64,000 bases of DNA from Xaviernesmea oryzae (GCF_900109605.1 NZ_FOAM01000007.1:186001-250000); one strand, 5' to 3'; positions 1 to 10,031 are shown, counted from the stretch's first letter. Made by a program: numbers and translations. The notes: generated by a model from the sequence alone, not told the origin.

Positions 1-513
1 TTCGCGCTGTTCCTGTTCGGCACCATGCTGCCGTTTCAGGTGATGCTGGCGCCGATCTTCCGCCAGGTCAACGCCTTCGGCCTGATCAACACCTATCCCG
101 GCATCATCCTGCCCTATCTCGCCTTCGGCATTCCCTATCAGGTCTTCATTCTCTACGGCTTCTTTTCGGCCGTGCCGAAGGAGCTGTCGGAAGCCGCGCG
201 CATCGATGGCGCCTCGCACTTCACCATCTTCCGGCGGATCTTCCTGCCCATCTCGCTTCCCGTGCTTTCAGCGCTGCTGATCCTCGATTTCGTCGCGACC
301 TGGAACGAATTCGCCATGGCGCTGGTGATTCTGCAGGACCCGAAGATGTGGACGCTGCCGCTCGGGCTGATGAGCTTCCAGAGCCAGTTTTCCAGCGATT
401 ATGGCGAGCTCAACGCCGCGATCATTATGACCGTGCTGCCGGCCGCCCTCGTCTATCTCATGTTCCAACGTTATTTCGTCGCCGGTTTGACCTCCGGGGC
501 GGTCAAGGAATGA
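1..513 (+). CDS. Carbohydrate ABC transporter permease, MalG type (5' partial)
   Basis: This inner-membrane permease is one of the two channel subunits of a CUT1-type sugar importer. The reading frame is open from base 1, so the true start lies upstream; eight codons precede the first visible ATG at 25. Hydrophobic segments run through the fragment. The EAA loop that docks on the ATPase is clear (EAARIDGASHFTIFRRIFLP, about residues 64-83 of the visible part), and the C-terminus matches MalG-like proteins. The TGA overlaps the next gene's ATG (ATGA at 510-513), and the ATPase follows, so the three form one operon. The binding protein and partner permease should lie just outside the window. 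The substrate cannot be read here, but the adjacent glycoside hydrolase suggests an oligosaccharide. Confidence 0.93.
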   Translation, partial: FALFLFGTMLPFQVMLAPIFRQVNAFGLINTYPGIILPYLAFGIPYQVFILYGFFSAVPKELSEAARIDGASHFTIFRRIFLPISLPVLSALLILDFVATWNEFAMALVILQDPKMWTLPLGLMSFQSQFSSDYGELNAAIIMTVLPAALVYLMFQRYFVAGLTSGAVKE

Positions 514-2024
514 CCATGACGCATCTCTACGACATTTTCGAACTCCGCCTGACGGCCGAGGTCCCCGGCAATCCCTATCTCGATGTCCGCCTGCATGCGC
601 AGTTCCGCCAGGGCAATCGCAGCGTCCGCGTCACGGGGTTTCACGATGGCGGCGACAGCTTCGTCCTGCGCTTCATGCCGGACACTGCGGGCGAATGGAG
701 CTACACGACCACCTCCAACATCGAGGCCCTTGACGGCAAGACGGGCGAGCTCACGGTGACGGCGGCGCGCCCGGGCGTTCACGGCCCGGTGCATGTGCGC
801 AATCGCTTCCACTTCGCCTATGCCGATGGCACGCCCTATTTCCCCTTCGGCACCACCTGCTATGCCTGGACCCACCAGCCGCTCGCCATGCAGGAGCAGA
901 CGCTAGAGAGCCTGGCGAAAACCGGCTTCAACAAGATCCGCATGGCGGTCTTTCCGAAGGATTACCCCTTCAACACCAACGAGCCGCTGCAGCCGATCTT
1001 CCTGCCCGATGGCCAGGGCGGGCTCGATTTCGACCGGCCCAACCCCGAAGCCTTCCGCCATCTGGAGCAGCAGATCAGCCGCCTGGCCGATCTCGGCATC
1101 GAGGCGGATGTGATCCTCTTCCATCCCTACGACCGCTGGGGCTATGCCACGATGAGCGAGGCTCAGAACCTGCGCTATGTCGAATATGTCGCGGCCCGGC
1201 TATCGGCCCATCGCAATGTCTGGTGGGCGCTCGCCAATGAATATGACTTCCTGCTCGACACGATCCCGGTCGAGACTTGGGACCGTTTCTGCCATATCCT
1301 GGAGGAGAACGACCCGGCGCAGCATTTGCGCTCGATCCACAATGGCGATCAGAACATGAATTTCGATCACCGCAAGCCGTGGATCACCCATGTCTGCATC
1401 CAGAACTGGGACGTGAAGCGCACGCCCGAATGGCGCGTCGCTTATGGCAAGCCCGTCGTCAATGACGAGCCGGAATATGAAGGCAACATCATCTACAACT
1501 GGGGCAACATTACCGCGCAGGAGCTGGTGCATCGCTTCTGGACGACCGTCATGCGCGGGGGCTATGCCGGCCATGGCGAAACCTATGCCGATCCCGACGA
1601 CCTGATCTGGTGGGCCAAGGGTGGCCAGCTGCATGGCGAAAGCTGGAAGCGCATCGCCTTCCTGCTTCAACTGATGCAGCAGGACACATTGCAGGGCCTG
1701 GAGCCCATGGGCATGAACGACGAATGGCCCTGGAGCCGCATATCCGGCGCGCGCGATCTGGGCGGCAAGGTCTCCTTCATCTATTTTGGCGAGCACCAGC
1801 CCGACCAGTGGACGACGGGGCTGCCCACCGAAGACGGCGTCTATGAGATCGATCTGATCGACACATGGGCCATGACCGTCGCCCCGGCAGAGCGGATCGC
1901 GGCGTTCGTCCCGCATCCACAGCGCCACGGCAGCATCACGCGTGGTGGCCGTGCGGACGCGGCCTTCGGCATCAAGCTGCCGGGCCGCCCGCATCTCGCC
2001 CTTCGTATCCGCAAGCTGGATTGA
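510..2024 (+). CDS. DUF5060/DUF4038-type putative glycoside hydrolase
   Basis: This is a predicted cytoplasmic glycoside hydrolase of 504 residues without a signal peptide. Residues 1 to about 90 resemble the DUF5060 beta-sandwich. The middle is a TIM-barrel of the DUF4038/apiosidase-like type, and the C-terminus resembles DUF5605. The retaining clan-A layout is visible: an Asn-Glu pair in WWALANEYDF (acid/base) and a Glu in VVNDEPEYEG (candidate nucleophile). The start was set at 510 because the ATGA overlap with the permease is typical of coupled translation; an ATG at 516 is the alternative. The longer upstream frame is a shadow of the permease. It lies between permease and ATPase, so it probably trims the imported sugar. 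Its substrate specificity is not known. Confidence 0.88.
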   Translation: MTMTHLYDIFELRLTAEVPGNPYLDVRLHAQFRQGNRSVRVTGFHDGGDSFVLRFMPDTAGEWSYTTTSNIEALDGKTGELTVTAARPGVHGPVHVRNRFHFAYADGTPYFPFGTTCYAWTHQPLAMQEQTLESLAKTGFNKIRMAVFPKDYPFNTNEPLQPIFLPDGQGGLDFDRPNPEAFRHLEQQISRLADLGIEADVILFHPYDRWGYATMSEAQNLRYVEYVAARLSAHRNVWWALANEYDFLLDTIPVETWDRFCHILEENDPAQHLRSIHNGDQNMNFDHRKPWITHVCIQNWDVKRTPEWRVAYGKPVVNDEPEYEGNIIYNWGNITAQELVHRFWTTVMRGGYAGHGETYADPDDLIWWAKGGQLHGESWKRIAFLLQLMQQDTLQGLEPMGMNDEWPWSRISGARDLGGKVSFIYFGEHQPDQWTTGLPTEDGVYEIDLIDTWAMTVAPAERIAAFVPHPQRHGSITRGGRADAAFGIKLPGRPHLALRIRKLD

Positions 2025-2032
2025 GGTTCGCC

Positions 2033-3106
<1,074 letters not shown>

Positions 3107-3196
3107 TGACCGACGCGCCGGCTGCTTGGCAGGAGGCCGGTAGCGGCAACACGAGAAGGCGGTACTGCGCGCGCCTGGAGCACACGCTCGTGCTGA

Positions 3197-4276
3197 TCAA
3201 CGCTGACCGGACAAAGCGGGAATGAGACGGTCGGCGCGCAGCCGTTCGAAGAGCGCGAAGAAGGCGTCATCGGTCGGCTGATAGGCGGTGAAGCCGAGCC
3301 GTCGGCTCTTGCTCATATCCGTGACCACCTCGATTGGCCGGCCAAGGTCCGCATCGGTATGCCAAGGCGAGGCGAGGCGATCGAGATCGGGCTCGACCAG
3401 CTGCTCGCGCCGGGCGATCTCGCGCCACAATTCGGCGTCGCCCGCCATCTGCGTGGCAAGCGGACGGACGGTGCCGTCGAACGGCACGGCGTCCAGGCCA
3501 AACCACGCGGCAATGCGGCCCCACATCCATTGCCAGCGAAAGACATCGCCATTGACGATGTTGAAGGCCTCGTCATGCGCTGCGTCCGTTTCCACGGCCC
3601 AGAGCAGATGACGGGCCAGCTGGCGGGCATCGGTCATATCGGTCAGACCGGACCATTGTGCCTGTGACCCGGGGAAAGTGAAGGGACGACCCGTTTCCCG
3701 GCAGAGGGTTGCATAGACGGCAAGGGTCGTGCCCATGTTCATCGCATTGCCGACGGCAAGCCCGATCACCGTGTGAGGGCGATGGACGCTCCAGCTGAAG
3801 CCATCGCGTTCGGCAGCGGCAAACAGCGCATCCTCCTGCGCATAGTAGAAATTCTCGACATCGAGCCGGCCCTGCTCCTCGCGAAACGGGGTCTGCGGCA
3901 GTGCGCCCTTTCCATAGGCTTCGAACGGGCCGAGATAATGTTTGAGGCCGGTGACGAGCGCGACATGGCGTGTCCGGTTCGGCTTCGGCAGGCCATCGAG
4001 CAGGTTGCGCACCATGGCCGAGTTGACACGGATATTCTCCGCCTCGCTGTCCTGGCGCAGCCAGGTGGTGATGAACACCGCATCCGGGTCGATATGGCGC
4101 AGTGCATCCGCAGTTGCCGCGGCATCCTGCAGATCGGCGACGACCGGCTGCAAGCCGGATTGGGTGACCGGCCGGCGCGCAAGACCATGCACCCGCCAGC
4201 CCTGTTCGCTCAGGAGCGCTGTTGTCGCGCTGCCGACGATTCCGCTCGCGCCGACCACCAATGCTGTCTTCGTCAT
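3197..4276 (-). CDS. NAD(P)-dependent SDR, PRISE-like (progesterone 5-beta-reductase/iridoid synthase-like)
   Basis: This is a 359-residue extended short-chain dehydrogenase. The N-terminus carries the Rossmann motif VVGASGIVGS (residues 6-15). The active-site signature NFYYAQEDALF is the NFYYxxED hallmark of the PRISE family, whose members reduce enones with NADPH. The C-terminal substrate lobe is complete (FPGSQAQWSGLTDMTD, NIVNGDVFRWQWMW). The start at 4276 is chosen because residues upstream in the same frame look non-coding and the Rossmann fold begins right after it. Bacterial PRISE-like enzymes are mostly uncharacterised and often sit near sugar or aromatic catabolism genes, so the substrate is open. 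It is convergent with the sugar ABC operon. Confidence 0.88.
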   Translation of the reverse strand: MTKTALVVGASGIVGSATTALLSEQGWRVHGLARRPVTQSGLQPVVADLQDAAATADALRHIDPDAVFITTWLRQDSEAENIRVNSAMVRNLLDGLPKPNRTRHVALVTGLKHYLGPFEAYGKGALPQTPFREEQGRLDVENFYYAQEDALFAAAERDGFSWSVHRPHTVIGLAVGNAMNMGTTLAVYATLCRETGRPFTFPGSQAQWSGLTDMTDARQLARHLLWAVETDAAHDEAFNIVNGDVFRWQWMWGRIAAWFGLDAVPFDGTVRPLATQMAGDAELWREIARREQLVEPDLDRLASPWHTDADLGRPIEVVTDMSKSRRLGFTAYQPTDDAFFALFERLRADRLIPALSGQR

Positions 4277-4434
4277 GCTCAATCCGCCTGTGTCTTCACG
4301 GTTGTCTCGGTGCGCATGCCAGCAAAGGGCACGGCGCTTCCAGACCAAGAAGCTAGGGCTCCATTCGGAGATATCGATGATTTTCCGGGTAAAGGCGGCT
4401 GTCGGCGCGCTGCAGAGGCTGCGCTGAACAAGCC

Positions 4435-6366
4435 TTAGGATGACATCAGGGTCGTTTGCTTCGTCGTCGGGCAGGGCGTGGCCGGGCGGGCGATCAGGCC
4501 GTGCACGTCTTCGGCCGGGACGGGGCGCGCGACGTGATAACCCTGAATATAGGTGCATCCGAGATCGCGCAGAATGCGCATCTGCTCGGCGTTCTCCACG
4601 CCTTCGGCCACGCAGGCGATGCACAGATTGCCACAGAGGGAGATGATGCCGGAGACGATGTTGCGGCTGGTCTCGTCCTCTGCCAGATCGGTGATGAACC
4701 GTCTGTCGATCTTGACCTTGTCGAGCGGAAGCTGATGCAGATGGCTCATGCTTGAAAAGCCGGTTCCGAAATCATCCAGGGCGATCTCGATGCCGGATCT
4801 GCGCGCCGCGTCCAACTGGCGCCGCGATCCGGTGAAATCGGACAGCACCGCTGTTTCGGTGATCTCGAAAATCAAGCGGTTTGCCGGCACTGACGATCCG
4901 GCGACAAGACGAAGCAGCTCCTCCATGAAGGCCTTGTCGGCCACATCCGTCGCCGAAATGTTGATGGAGACCTTCAGACTGCCAGGCCAGAGCCGCATAT
5001 TTTCAAGCGTGCGCGTCAGGATCTGCTTGGTCAGTGCCTGTATCAGGCCCAGCTTTTCCGCGTGTTTGATGAAGACATCGGGCGGTACGACACCGAGATT
5101 CGGATCCGTCCAGCGGCACAGGCATTCAAACGCGATGATCTCGCCCGTGTCCGAACCGATGATCGGCTGATAGACGGGGTAGAGGGCGGCCTGGGAGACC
5201 GCCCGCCGCAGGGCCTGCTCCAATTGCGATTGCCAGGCACGCAGCCGCTCCAGTTCGCGGTTGAAGACGACACACCGGTTGCTGCCTTCCGCGCTGCCAT
5301 GGCGGAGCGCGTATTCCGCAAGCGTGAAGACCGTATCGACATCGCGGGAATTCTCCGGATAGCTGGCAAAGCCGACAGAGCAGCCCACTGCCGCGCGAAT
5401 ATCCTCGACCGGGATGGGTTGTTCGAAGGCCGCCTTCAGCCGATCGCCGATCGCTATCATCTCTTCCGGAGCGAGCGGATCGAAGATCACAAGGGCAAAT
5501 TCATGGCCACCGACGCGACAGAGCGCTGCACTTGCGGGAATGACGCGCCTGATCCGCTTGACCGCTTCCTTAAGCACGGCGTCGCCGACCTGATGGCCAT
5601 GATGCTCGTTGACCGTGCGAAAGCCATCGATATCCATGATGCCGATGGCGAGCGATATCCGGTCGGCATCGCGCTTGTTGCTCCAGTCCCGGCACTGCTG
5701 AATGAAGTAGCGCCTGTTGTGCAGACCCGTAAGCTCGTCGACGCTGGCCAGCCGAACATTCTCCGACGCCAGGAACTCGACCTTGACGCGCGCTTCGATC
5801 AGCCGTCGGAAATCGTGCTGGTAGCTGAACATCGATACGACCATGGTACAGGCCATTACCAGGGCCAGGATGCCGGCAGCCTTTGCGCCCGGCAAGCCAA
5901 GCTCGATGAACATCCAGGTACAGGGTACCGTCGTCAGGCAGATGACGATCACGGACATCAACCGGATATGCATGGTGCAGACGAAACAGCAGATGCCGAC
6001 GCCGAAGATGCTGAAAGCCAGGTAGAGCCGCATGCCCTGATCGGATTCAAGGTAGAGCGAGACGTCGTTGACGATGCTGACGAAGCCACCGATCACGCAG
6101 ATGATCATGCTGACCATCATCCGGCGCAAGGCGGCGTCGCGATCGATCGCGTCGTCGCCATGCCGGATCCACCAGGTCGCCGTGAGAAAGGCTGTCATGC
6201 AGACGCCGACTTCGATGGCGCCTGCGGAAGACAGCAGCGTCAGTTCGTCCAGCATGAAAAATTCGATCATGCTCGACGCGACAAGGCACGCCAGCAGCAT
6301 CGGCATTTTCGCAGCGAAAGACCGATATTGGGCGATGCGAAAATAGTCGTCCTGCACTGACGTCAT
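4435..6366 (-). CDS. Membrane GGDEF-EAL protein with degenerate GGDEF motif
   Basis: This is a cyclic di-GMP enzyme of 643 residues. About six membrane segments occupy residues 20-190. A GGDEF domain follows (about 205-365), then an EAL domain (about 380-625). In the GGDEF domain the signature reads GGHEF, with His where the second acidic metal ligand sits, so cyclase activity is doubtful. The EAL domain has ECL in place of EAL but keeps the catalytic Glu, and also EITETAVL, DDFGTGFSS, the Lys of VKIDRRF and AEGVEN, so phosphodiesterase activity is plausible. The ATG at 6366 is preferred over an upstream TTG at 6411; neither has a strong ribosome site. It probably lowers cyclic di-GMP, with the GGDEF part as a GTP sensor. 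Confidence 0.93.
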   Translation of the reverse strand: MTSVQDDYFRIAQYRSFAAKMPMLLACLVASSMIEFFMLDELTLLSSAGAIEVGVCMTAFLTATWWIRHGDDAIDRDAALRRMMVSMIICVIGGFVSIVNDVSLYLESDQGMRLYLAFSIFGVGICCFVCTMHIRLMSVIVICLTTVPCTWMFIELGLPGAKAAGILALVMACTMVVSMFSYQHDFRRLIEARVKVEFLASENVRLASVDELTGLHNRRYFIQQCRDWSNKRDADRISLAIGIMDIDGFRTVNEHHGHQVGDAVLKEAVKRIRRVIPASAALCRVGGHEFALVIFDPLAPEEMIAIGDRLKAAFEQPIPVEDIRAAVGCSVGFASYPENSRDVDTVFTLAEYALRHGSAEGSNRCVVFNRELERLRAWQSQLEQALRRAVSQAALYPVYQPIIGSDTGEIIAFECLCRWTDPNLGVVPPDVFIKHAEKLGLIQALTKQILTRTLENMRLWPGSLKVSINISATDVADKAFMEELLRLVAGSSVPANRLIFEITETAVLSDFTGSRRQLDAARRSGIEIALDDFGTGFSSMSHLHQLPLDKVKIDRRFITDLAEDETSRNIVSGIISLCGNLCIACVAEGVENAEQMRILRDLGCTYIQGYHVARPVPAEDVHGLIARPATPCPTTKQTTLMSS

Positions 6367-6742
6367 GAAGGCATCCGGAGCCGGAACAAAATGGGTGTCA
6401 GCAACGGCCAACAGGCGACATCAGCTGCTCTTGTATTTGTCAATATATGTCTAAAGGTCTTAATTCTTTGCTGAGGCGCAAGGTTGCATCTGCGCTGCAT
6501 AAGCGACGGCTTAGCCAATAATGCTTTCGGTTGCTTAAAATATAGTGTTCGCACGTTGATTGCACTTCGCCTGAGGCAAGCAGGCGTCTCGGACACGTTA
6601 GCTGGCAGCAACGTGGGGATCTGCGACCGCGTTCCGCCCGATCGTCAGCCCTGTTTCCGTCGACCATCACAACCCGCGGTTCATCGAGCGATGCAACCGA
6701 CTTCGCCCGATGGTTCTCTCCTGCATATTTCTTTGGTCACAG

Positions 6743-6768
6743 GGAATAAGAGCCGATACCGTGGTGTT
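6743..6768 (+). promoter_or_regulatory. Possible ECF-type promoter upstream of the YceI gene
   Basis: GGAATAA at 6743-6749 is followed, 17 bases after GGAAT, by TGTT at 6765-6768. This resembles the GGAA(T/C)-N16/17-(C/T)GTT layout of extracytoplasmic-function sigma promoters. It lies about 50 bases before the YceI start. The rest of the 6367-6816 gap is relatively AT-rich, holds no convincing gene, and must also contain the promoter of the divergent GGDEF-EAL gene. Confidence 0.3.
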
Positions 6769-6816
6769 GTTCTCCTATCCGGCGGCAATCGCCGCCCGCA
6801 GCACAGGATAGGCCTC

Positions 6817-7398
6817 ATGAAGACCGTCGCTTGGACATCCGCCATCGCTCTTACCATCGCCATGGCCACGCCTGTTATTCCGGCGCAACCAGCCTTTGCC
6901 GCGCAGGCCATCGCACATTACAGGATCGATCCCGCCTCTCATATCGGCTTTCATGTCGAGCAGGTGAGCGGTGGCGCGATCAACGGCAGCATTCCCGTCG
7001 CCTCGGGTCATTTCGAGATCAATGCCCAGGACCTTGCACATTCCTCGGTGACGATCGAACTCAGTCCCGGCGGTGTTGCCACCGGCCAGCCACGCATCGA
7101 CGCCTTCCTGCGGTCCAACGCCGTGTTCGATACGCAAACCTATCCGGCAATTACATTCACCTCCACCAATGTCGTACCAACCGGGCCGAAGAGTGCCACG
7201 ATCACCGGCGCATTGACGGCGCGGGGCAAGTCGCGGCCTGAAACCTTCCAGGCGGCGTTTTCGAAAGAAAACGGCAACCGAATGAGCTTCCACGTCACGG
7301 GCGATATACCACGCCTGCCTTACGGCATGGGCGTCGGCGTCCCGATCTATTCGAATGTCGTCAGCTTCGACATGCAGTTGGAAGGCGTGCGCGAGTAG
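6817..7398 (+). CDS. YceI family periplasmic protein
   Basis: This is a secreted lipocalin-like beta-barrel of 193 residues. YceI proteins bind isoprenoid or other amphiphilic molecules, and several are linked to acid or oxidative stress. The N-terminus is a clean signal peptide with a hydrophobic core and an AFA-AQA cleavage site near residue 28. The mature part starts with HYRIDPASHIGFHV, and FDTQTYPAITFTST is the usual central YceI strand. The start at 6817 is set by the signal peptide; the frame continues upstream without coding character. Cytochrome b561 follows 110 bases downstream, a recurrent pairing that suggests a shared role with a quinone or quinol. Confidence 0.93.
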   Translation: MKTVAWTSAIALTIAMATPVIPAQPAFAAQAIAHYRIDPASHIGFHVEQVSGGAINGSIPVASGHFEINAQDLAHSSVTIELSPGGVATGQPRIDAFLRSNAVFDTQTYPAITFTSTNVVPTGPKSATITGALTARGKSRPETFQAAFSKENGNRMSFHVTGDIPRLPYGMGVGVPIYSNVVSFDMQLEGVRE

Positions 7399-7508
7399 TC
7401 GCGTCGATATCTCGTGAAAGCGCGAAAGCATAGCGGGATGGCAAGACAGAAAACTCTTCGCCAAGGCCGAAGCCGATCACGCCGCCAGGACATGACAAGG
7501 ACCATCAC

Positions 7509-8072
7509 ATGATCAGCCTGCGCAACACGGCCACGGCCTATGGCCTTGTCAGCCGCTGCCTTCATTGGAGCGTCGCTCTTCTGTTCATCGGCCAGATCGC
7601 GCTCGGCTGGTTGACGCAGGTGTTCAGCGATCAGCCCGTGCTGCAATTCGATCTCTACCAGCTGCATAAGTCGGTCGGCTTCCTGATCCTCGCTCTGGCG
7701 CTCATCCGCCTTGCCTGGTCGCTGTTCGGTCGCTCGCCGCATGCGGGTGCTGTTGCAAGTGCCGTTGAAAGGCTGCTGGCGCGCTTTGCGCACAGGGTCT
7801 TGCTGCTGCTGACCGTCGCCGTGCCGCTGGCGGGCTGGGCGATCGCCTCCGCCTCGCCCCTTGGCGTTCCGAGCTATGTCTTCGATCTCGTGGTCGTGCC
7901 GAACCTGCCTCTACCGGTATCGGATGCGGCCGAAGCCTTCTGGTCGCACATCCATGCCTGGCTGGCCTATGGCGCCGCCGGTCTGGTGTCGATCCATGCC
8001 GCTGCCGCGCTCTTCCACGCGTTTCGCAGGGGCCGCACGTCCCTTCATGGTATGCTGCCGCAGAGGCGATAG
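7509..8072 (+). CDS. Cytochrome b561
   Basis: This is an integral membrane di-heme b cytochrome of 187 residues with four transmembrane helices, expected to oxidise or reduce the quinone pool. Candidate heme His residues are in CLHWSVALL (helix 1), YQLHKSVGF (helix 2), and HIHAWLAYG plus SIHAAAALFHAF (helices 3 and 4). It follows the YceI gene on the same strand, as in many proteobacteria. Its stop lies 34 bases from the convergent response-regulator gene, with no obvious hairpin between them. Confidence 0.93.
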   Translation: MISLRNTATAYGLVSRCLHWSVALLFIGQIALGWLTQVFSDQPVLQFDLYQLHKSVGFLILALALIRLAWSLFGRSPHAGAVASAVERLLARFAHRVLLLLTVAVPLAGWAIASASPLGVPSYVFDLVVVPNLPLPVSDAAEAFWSHIHAWLAYGAAGLVSIHAAAALFHAFRRGRTSLHGMLPQRR

Positions 8073-8106
8073 CGCCAAACGCAAGCAAGGTTTGAGATCG
8101 CTGTCT

Positions 8107-8742
8107 TCAGCCTATTGGGCGAAAGAGGCCCAGCAGTTCCGCCATGCGGATCAGATCGGCCGCCGTATCGGCCTCCATCTTGCGCATGGCATGGCCGCGA
8201 TGGACCTTGACAGTGATTTCGCTGAGGCCGAGTTCACCGGCGATCTGCTTGTTCAGCCGCCCCAGAACGACCAGCGCCATGACTTCGCGCTCGCGGCTGG
8301 TCAGCGTCTGGTAGCGCGCGCGCAGGCTGGCCAGCACGTCATCCTCGATCCGGCGCGCGCCATCGGCCGCCAGGGCATGACGAATGGCATCCAGCAGATC
8401 CTGTTCGCGAAAGGGTTTCAGCAGAAATTCGCTCGCGCCCGCCTTCATTGCCCGCACCGACATGGGCACATCGCCATGGCCTGAAAGGAAAATGATCGGC
8501 ACGCGCAGACCCTGGCGCACCAGCTCATCCTGAAAATCGAGGCCGTTGGCGTCCGGCATGCGGATATCGAGCACCAGGCAGCTCGGCCGGGAAAGCGGCA
8601 GCGCGGCAAGGAAATCGCGTGTCGAGGCAAAGCAGGCGGTGCGATAGCCGACCGAGCGCAGCAGGCTATCCAGCCCATCGCGCACAGACGCATCGTCATC
8701 GACCACATAGACCGTCTGTGTGTCCACTCGATCCTCGCTCAT
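8107..8742 (-). CDS. Response regulator, FixJ/NarL type (receiver + LuxR HTH)
   Basis: This is a cytoplasmic transcription regulator of 211 residues. The N-terminal receiver carries the acidic pair in YVVDDDASVRDG, the phosphoacceptor Asp in LVLDIRMPDANG (about residue 60), the Thr/Ser switch in IIFLSGHGD and the Lys in FLLKPF. The C-terminal LuxR/FixJ helix-turn-helix starts near YQTLTSREREVMALVV and contains LNKQIAGELGLSEITVKVHRG. Its ATG overlaps the stop of the kinase gene (8739-8742), so the two are translationally coupled and form one two-component system. Its targets are unknown. Confidence 0.95.
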   Translation of the reverse strand: MSEDRVDTQTVYVVDDDASVRDGLDSLLRSVGYRTACFASTRDFLAALPLSRPSCLVLDIRMPDANGLDFQDELVRQGLRVPIIFLSGHGDVPMSVRAMKAGASEFLLKPFREQDLLDAIRHALAADGARRIEDDVLASLRARYQTLTSREREVMALVVLGRLNKQIAGELGLSEITVKVHRGHAMRKMEADTAADLIRMAELLGLFRPIG

Positions 8743-9920
8743 CTGGCCTCAGCTTTCTGTAAAGCCTGGCCTGTACCGGGTGCTTGCCGGTCATGCCCTC
8801 CGTGAGCATCATCGTCGGTTGGGTCAGGCGTCGGCTTGGCAGCCGCCGGCAGGGTAAAGCCGAAGTCGGCGCCGGTAGGATAGTTGGGGGCGGCATAGAT
8901 TTGTCCGCCATGGGCCTCGACGATCGAGCGGCTGATGGCCAAGCCCATGCCCATGCCATGCGCCTTGGTGGAAAAGAAGGCCTCGAACAGCCGGCTCTGC
9001 GCCTCTGCCGAAACGCCACTACCGGTGTCGCGCACGCTCACCGTCACGCTCGCCCCATTGGCAGCGGTGCTGACAAGGAGATCGCGCACGTCCGCCGGCG
9101 TCTCCGCCATGGCGTCTGCGGCGTTGAGCACGAAGTTCAACACAATCTGCTGCAACTGAACCCTGTCGCCGCTGACGGCAGGCAGGTCGTCGGCGAGTTC
9201 GGTGCGCAGGGCAATGTCGTGGCGGCGCAACTCGCCACGCATCAGCGCCAGCGCCTCGGCCACCGTTTCGCTCAGGTCGAGCGGCTCGTGCCGAGGCTCG
9301 GCGCGCGCCACCAGGCGGCGCACCCGCGCCACCACCTCGCCGGCGCGCTCGGCATCGCCGACGATCCGGCGCAGGGCTTGGCGCGCTTCGTGCTCGTTGG
9401 GCGGGCTGGCGGAAAGCCAGCGCAGCGCCGCATGGCCATGCGCGGCGATCGCGGTGACCGGCTGGCTGACCTCATGGGCGATGGAGGCGCTGAGTTCGCC
9501 CATCAGCACGATGCGCGACATGCGCGCGAGCTCGCCTTGCGCCCGCCGCGATGCCGCCTGCAGCCGCTCCAGCCGCATGGCGAGCCAGGTGCTGGCGCCG
9601 ATGGCCAGAAGGCTCAGCGCCGCATTGGCCAGCCCTGCTTCCTGGCTGCCATGCGGGGTCAAGGCATAGCTCGTCACCGTCAGGGCCACGCATCCCACGG
9701 CAACCGCCAGAATGGCGCCCACCCGGCCAGTGCGCACCGCCATGAGGATCACCACGACATGGAGTACGGCAAAGGCGATCTCGCGCTTCGTGACGGTATC
9801 CGCGATGAAGATCAGGCAAGCCAGGACGAAGATGGCGCACCACAGGAGCGGTGCTTCGGCCAGATAGCGAAAAAATGTCGGTCTCGCTGCGCGCATCCTA
9901 CCTGAGGTCCGTCCTGACAT
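8739..9920 (-). CDS. Membrane sensor histidine kinase (FixL/TodS-like transmitter)
   Basis: This is a 393-residue histidine kinase paired with the FixJ-type regulator. Three or four hydrophobic segments lie in about residues 20-135 with little periplasmic loop, so it may sense something in or near the membrane. The H-box is ASIAHEVSQPVTAIAAHGHAAL (residues given in part), the N-box is NFVLNAADAM, and the G-boxes are DTGSGVSAE and GMGMGLAISRS. The ATG at 9920 has AAGG just upstream; a TTG at 9959 and an ATG at 9896 are alternatives. It shows no PAS domain, unlike FixL itself. The inducing signal cannot be deduced. Confidence 0.92.
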   Translation of the reverse strand: MSGRTSGRMRAARPTFFRYLAEAPLLWCAIFVLACLIFIADTVTKREIAFAVLHVVVILMAVRTGRVGAILAVAVGCVALTVTSYALTPHGSQEAGLANAALSLLAIGASTWLAMRLERLQAASRRAQGELARMSRIVLMGELSASIAHEVSQPVTAIAAHGHAALRWLSASPPNEHEARQALRRIVGDAERAGEVVARVRRLVARAEPRHEPLDLSETVAEALALMRGELRRHDIALRTELADDLPAVSGDRVQLQQIVLNFVLNAADAMAETPADVRDLLVSTAANGASVTVSVRDTGSGVSAEAQSRLFEAFFSTKAHGMGMGLAISRSIVEAHGGQIYAAPNYPTGADFGFTLPAAAKPTPDPTDDDAHGGHDRQAPGTGQALQKAEAR

Positions 9921-10031
9921 GCCTTGTCTAGCTGTGCGGGGTAGGCGGAAAAAGATCAAGCCAAGCCCTTAGGATGGGAGCGATCCGGTCGGGGCCGCCG
10001 ACTGACGGTCCCGCCCCTGATTGCCCGATAC

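Noticed and set aside
5062-6360. 432-codon plus-strand frame across the GGDEF-EAL gene
   Set aside because: Antisense to a gene with clear motifs; composition is Asp/Arg/His-rich and typical of reverse-strand frames.
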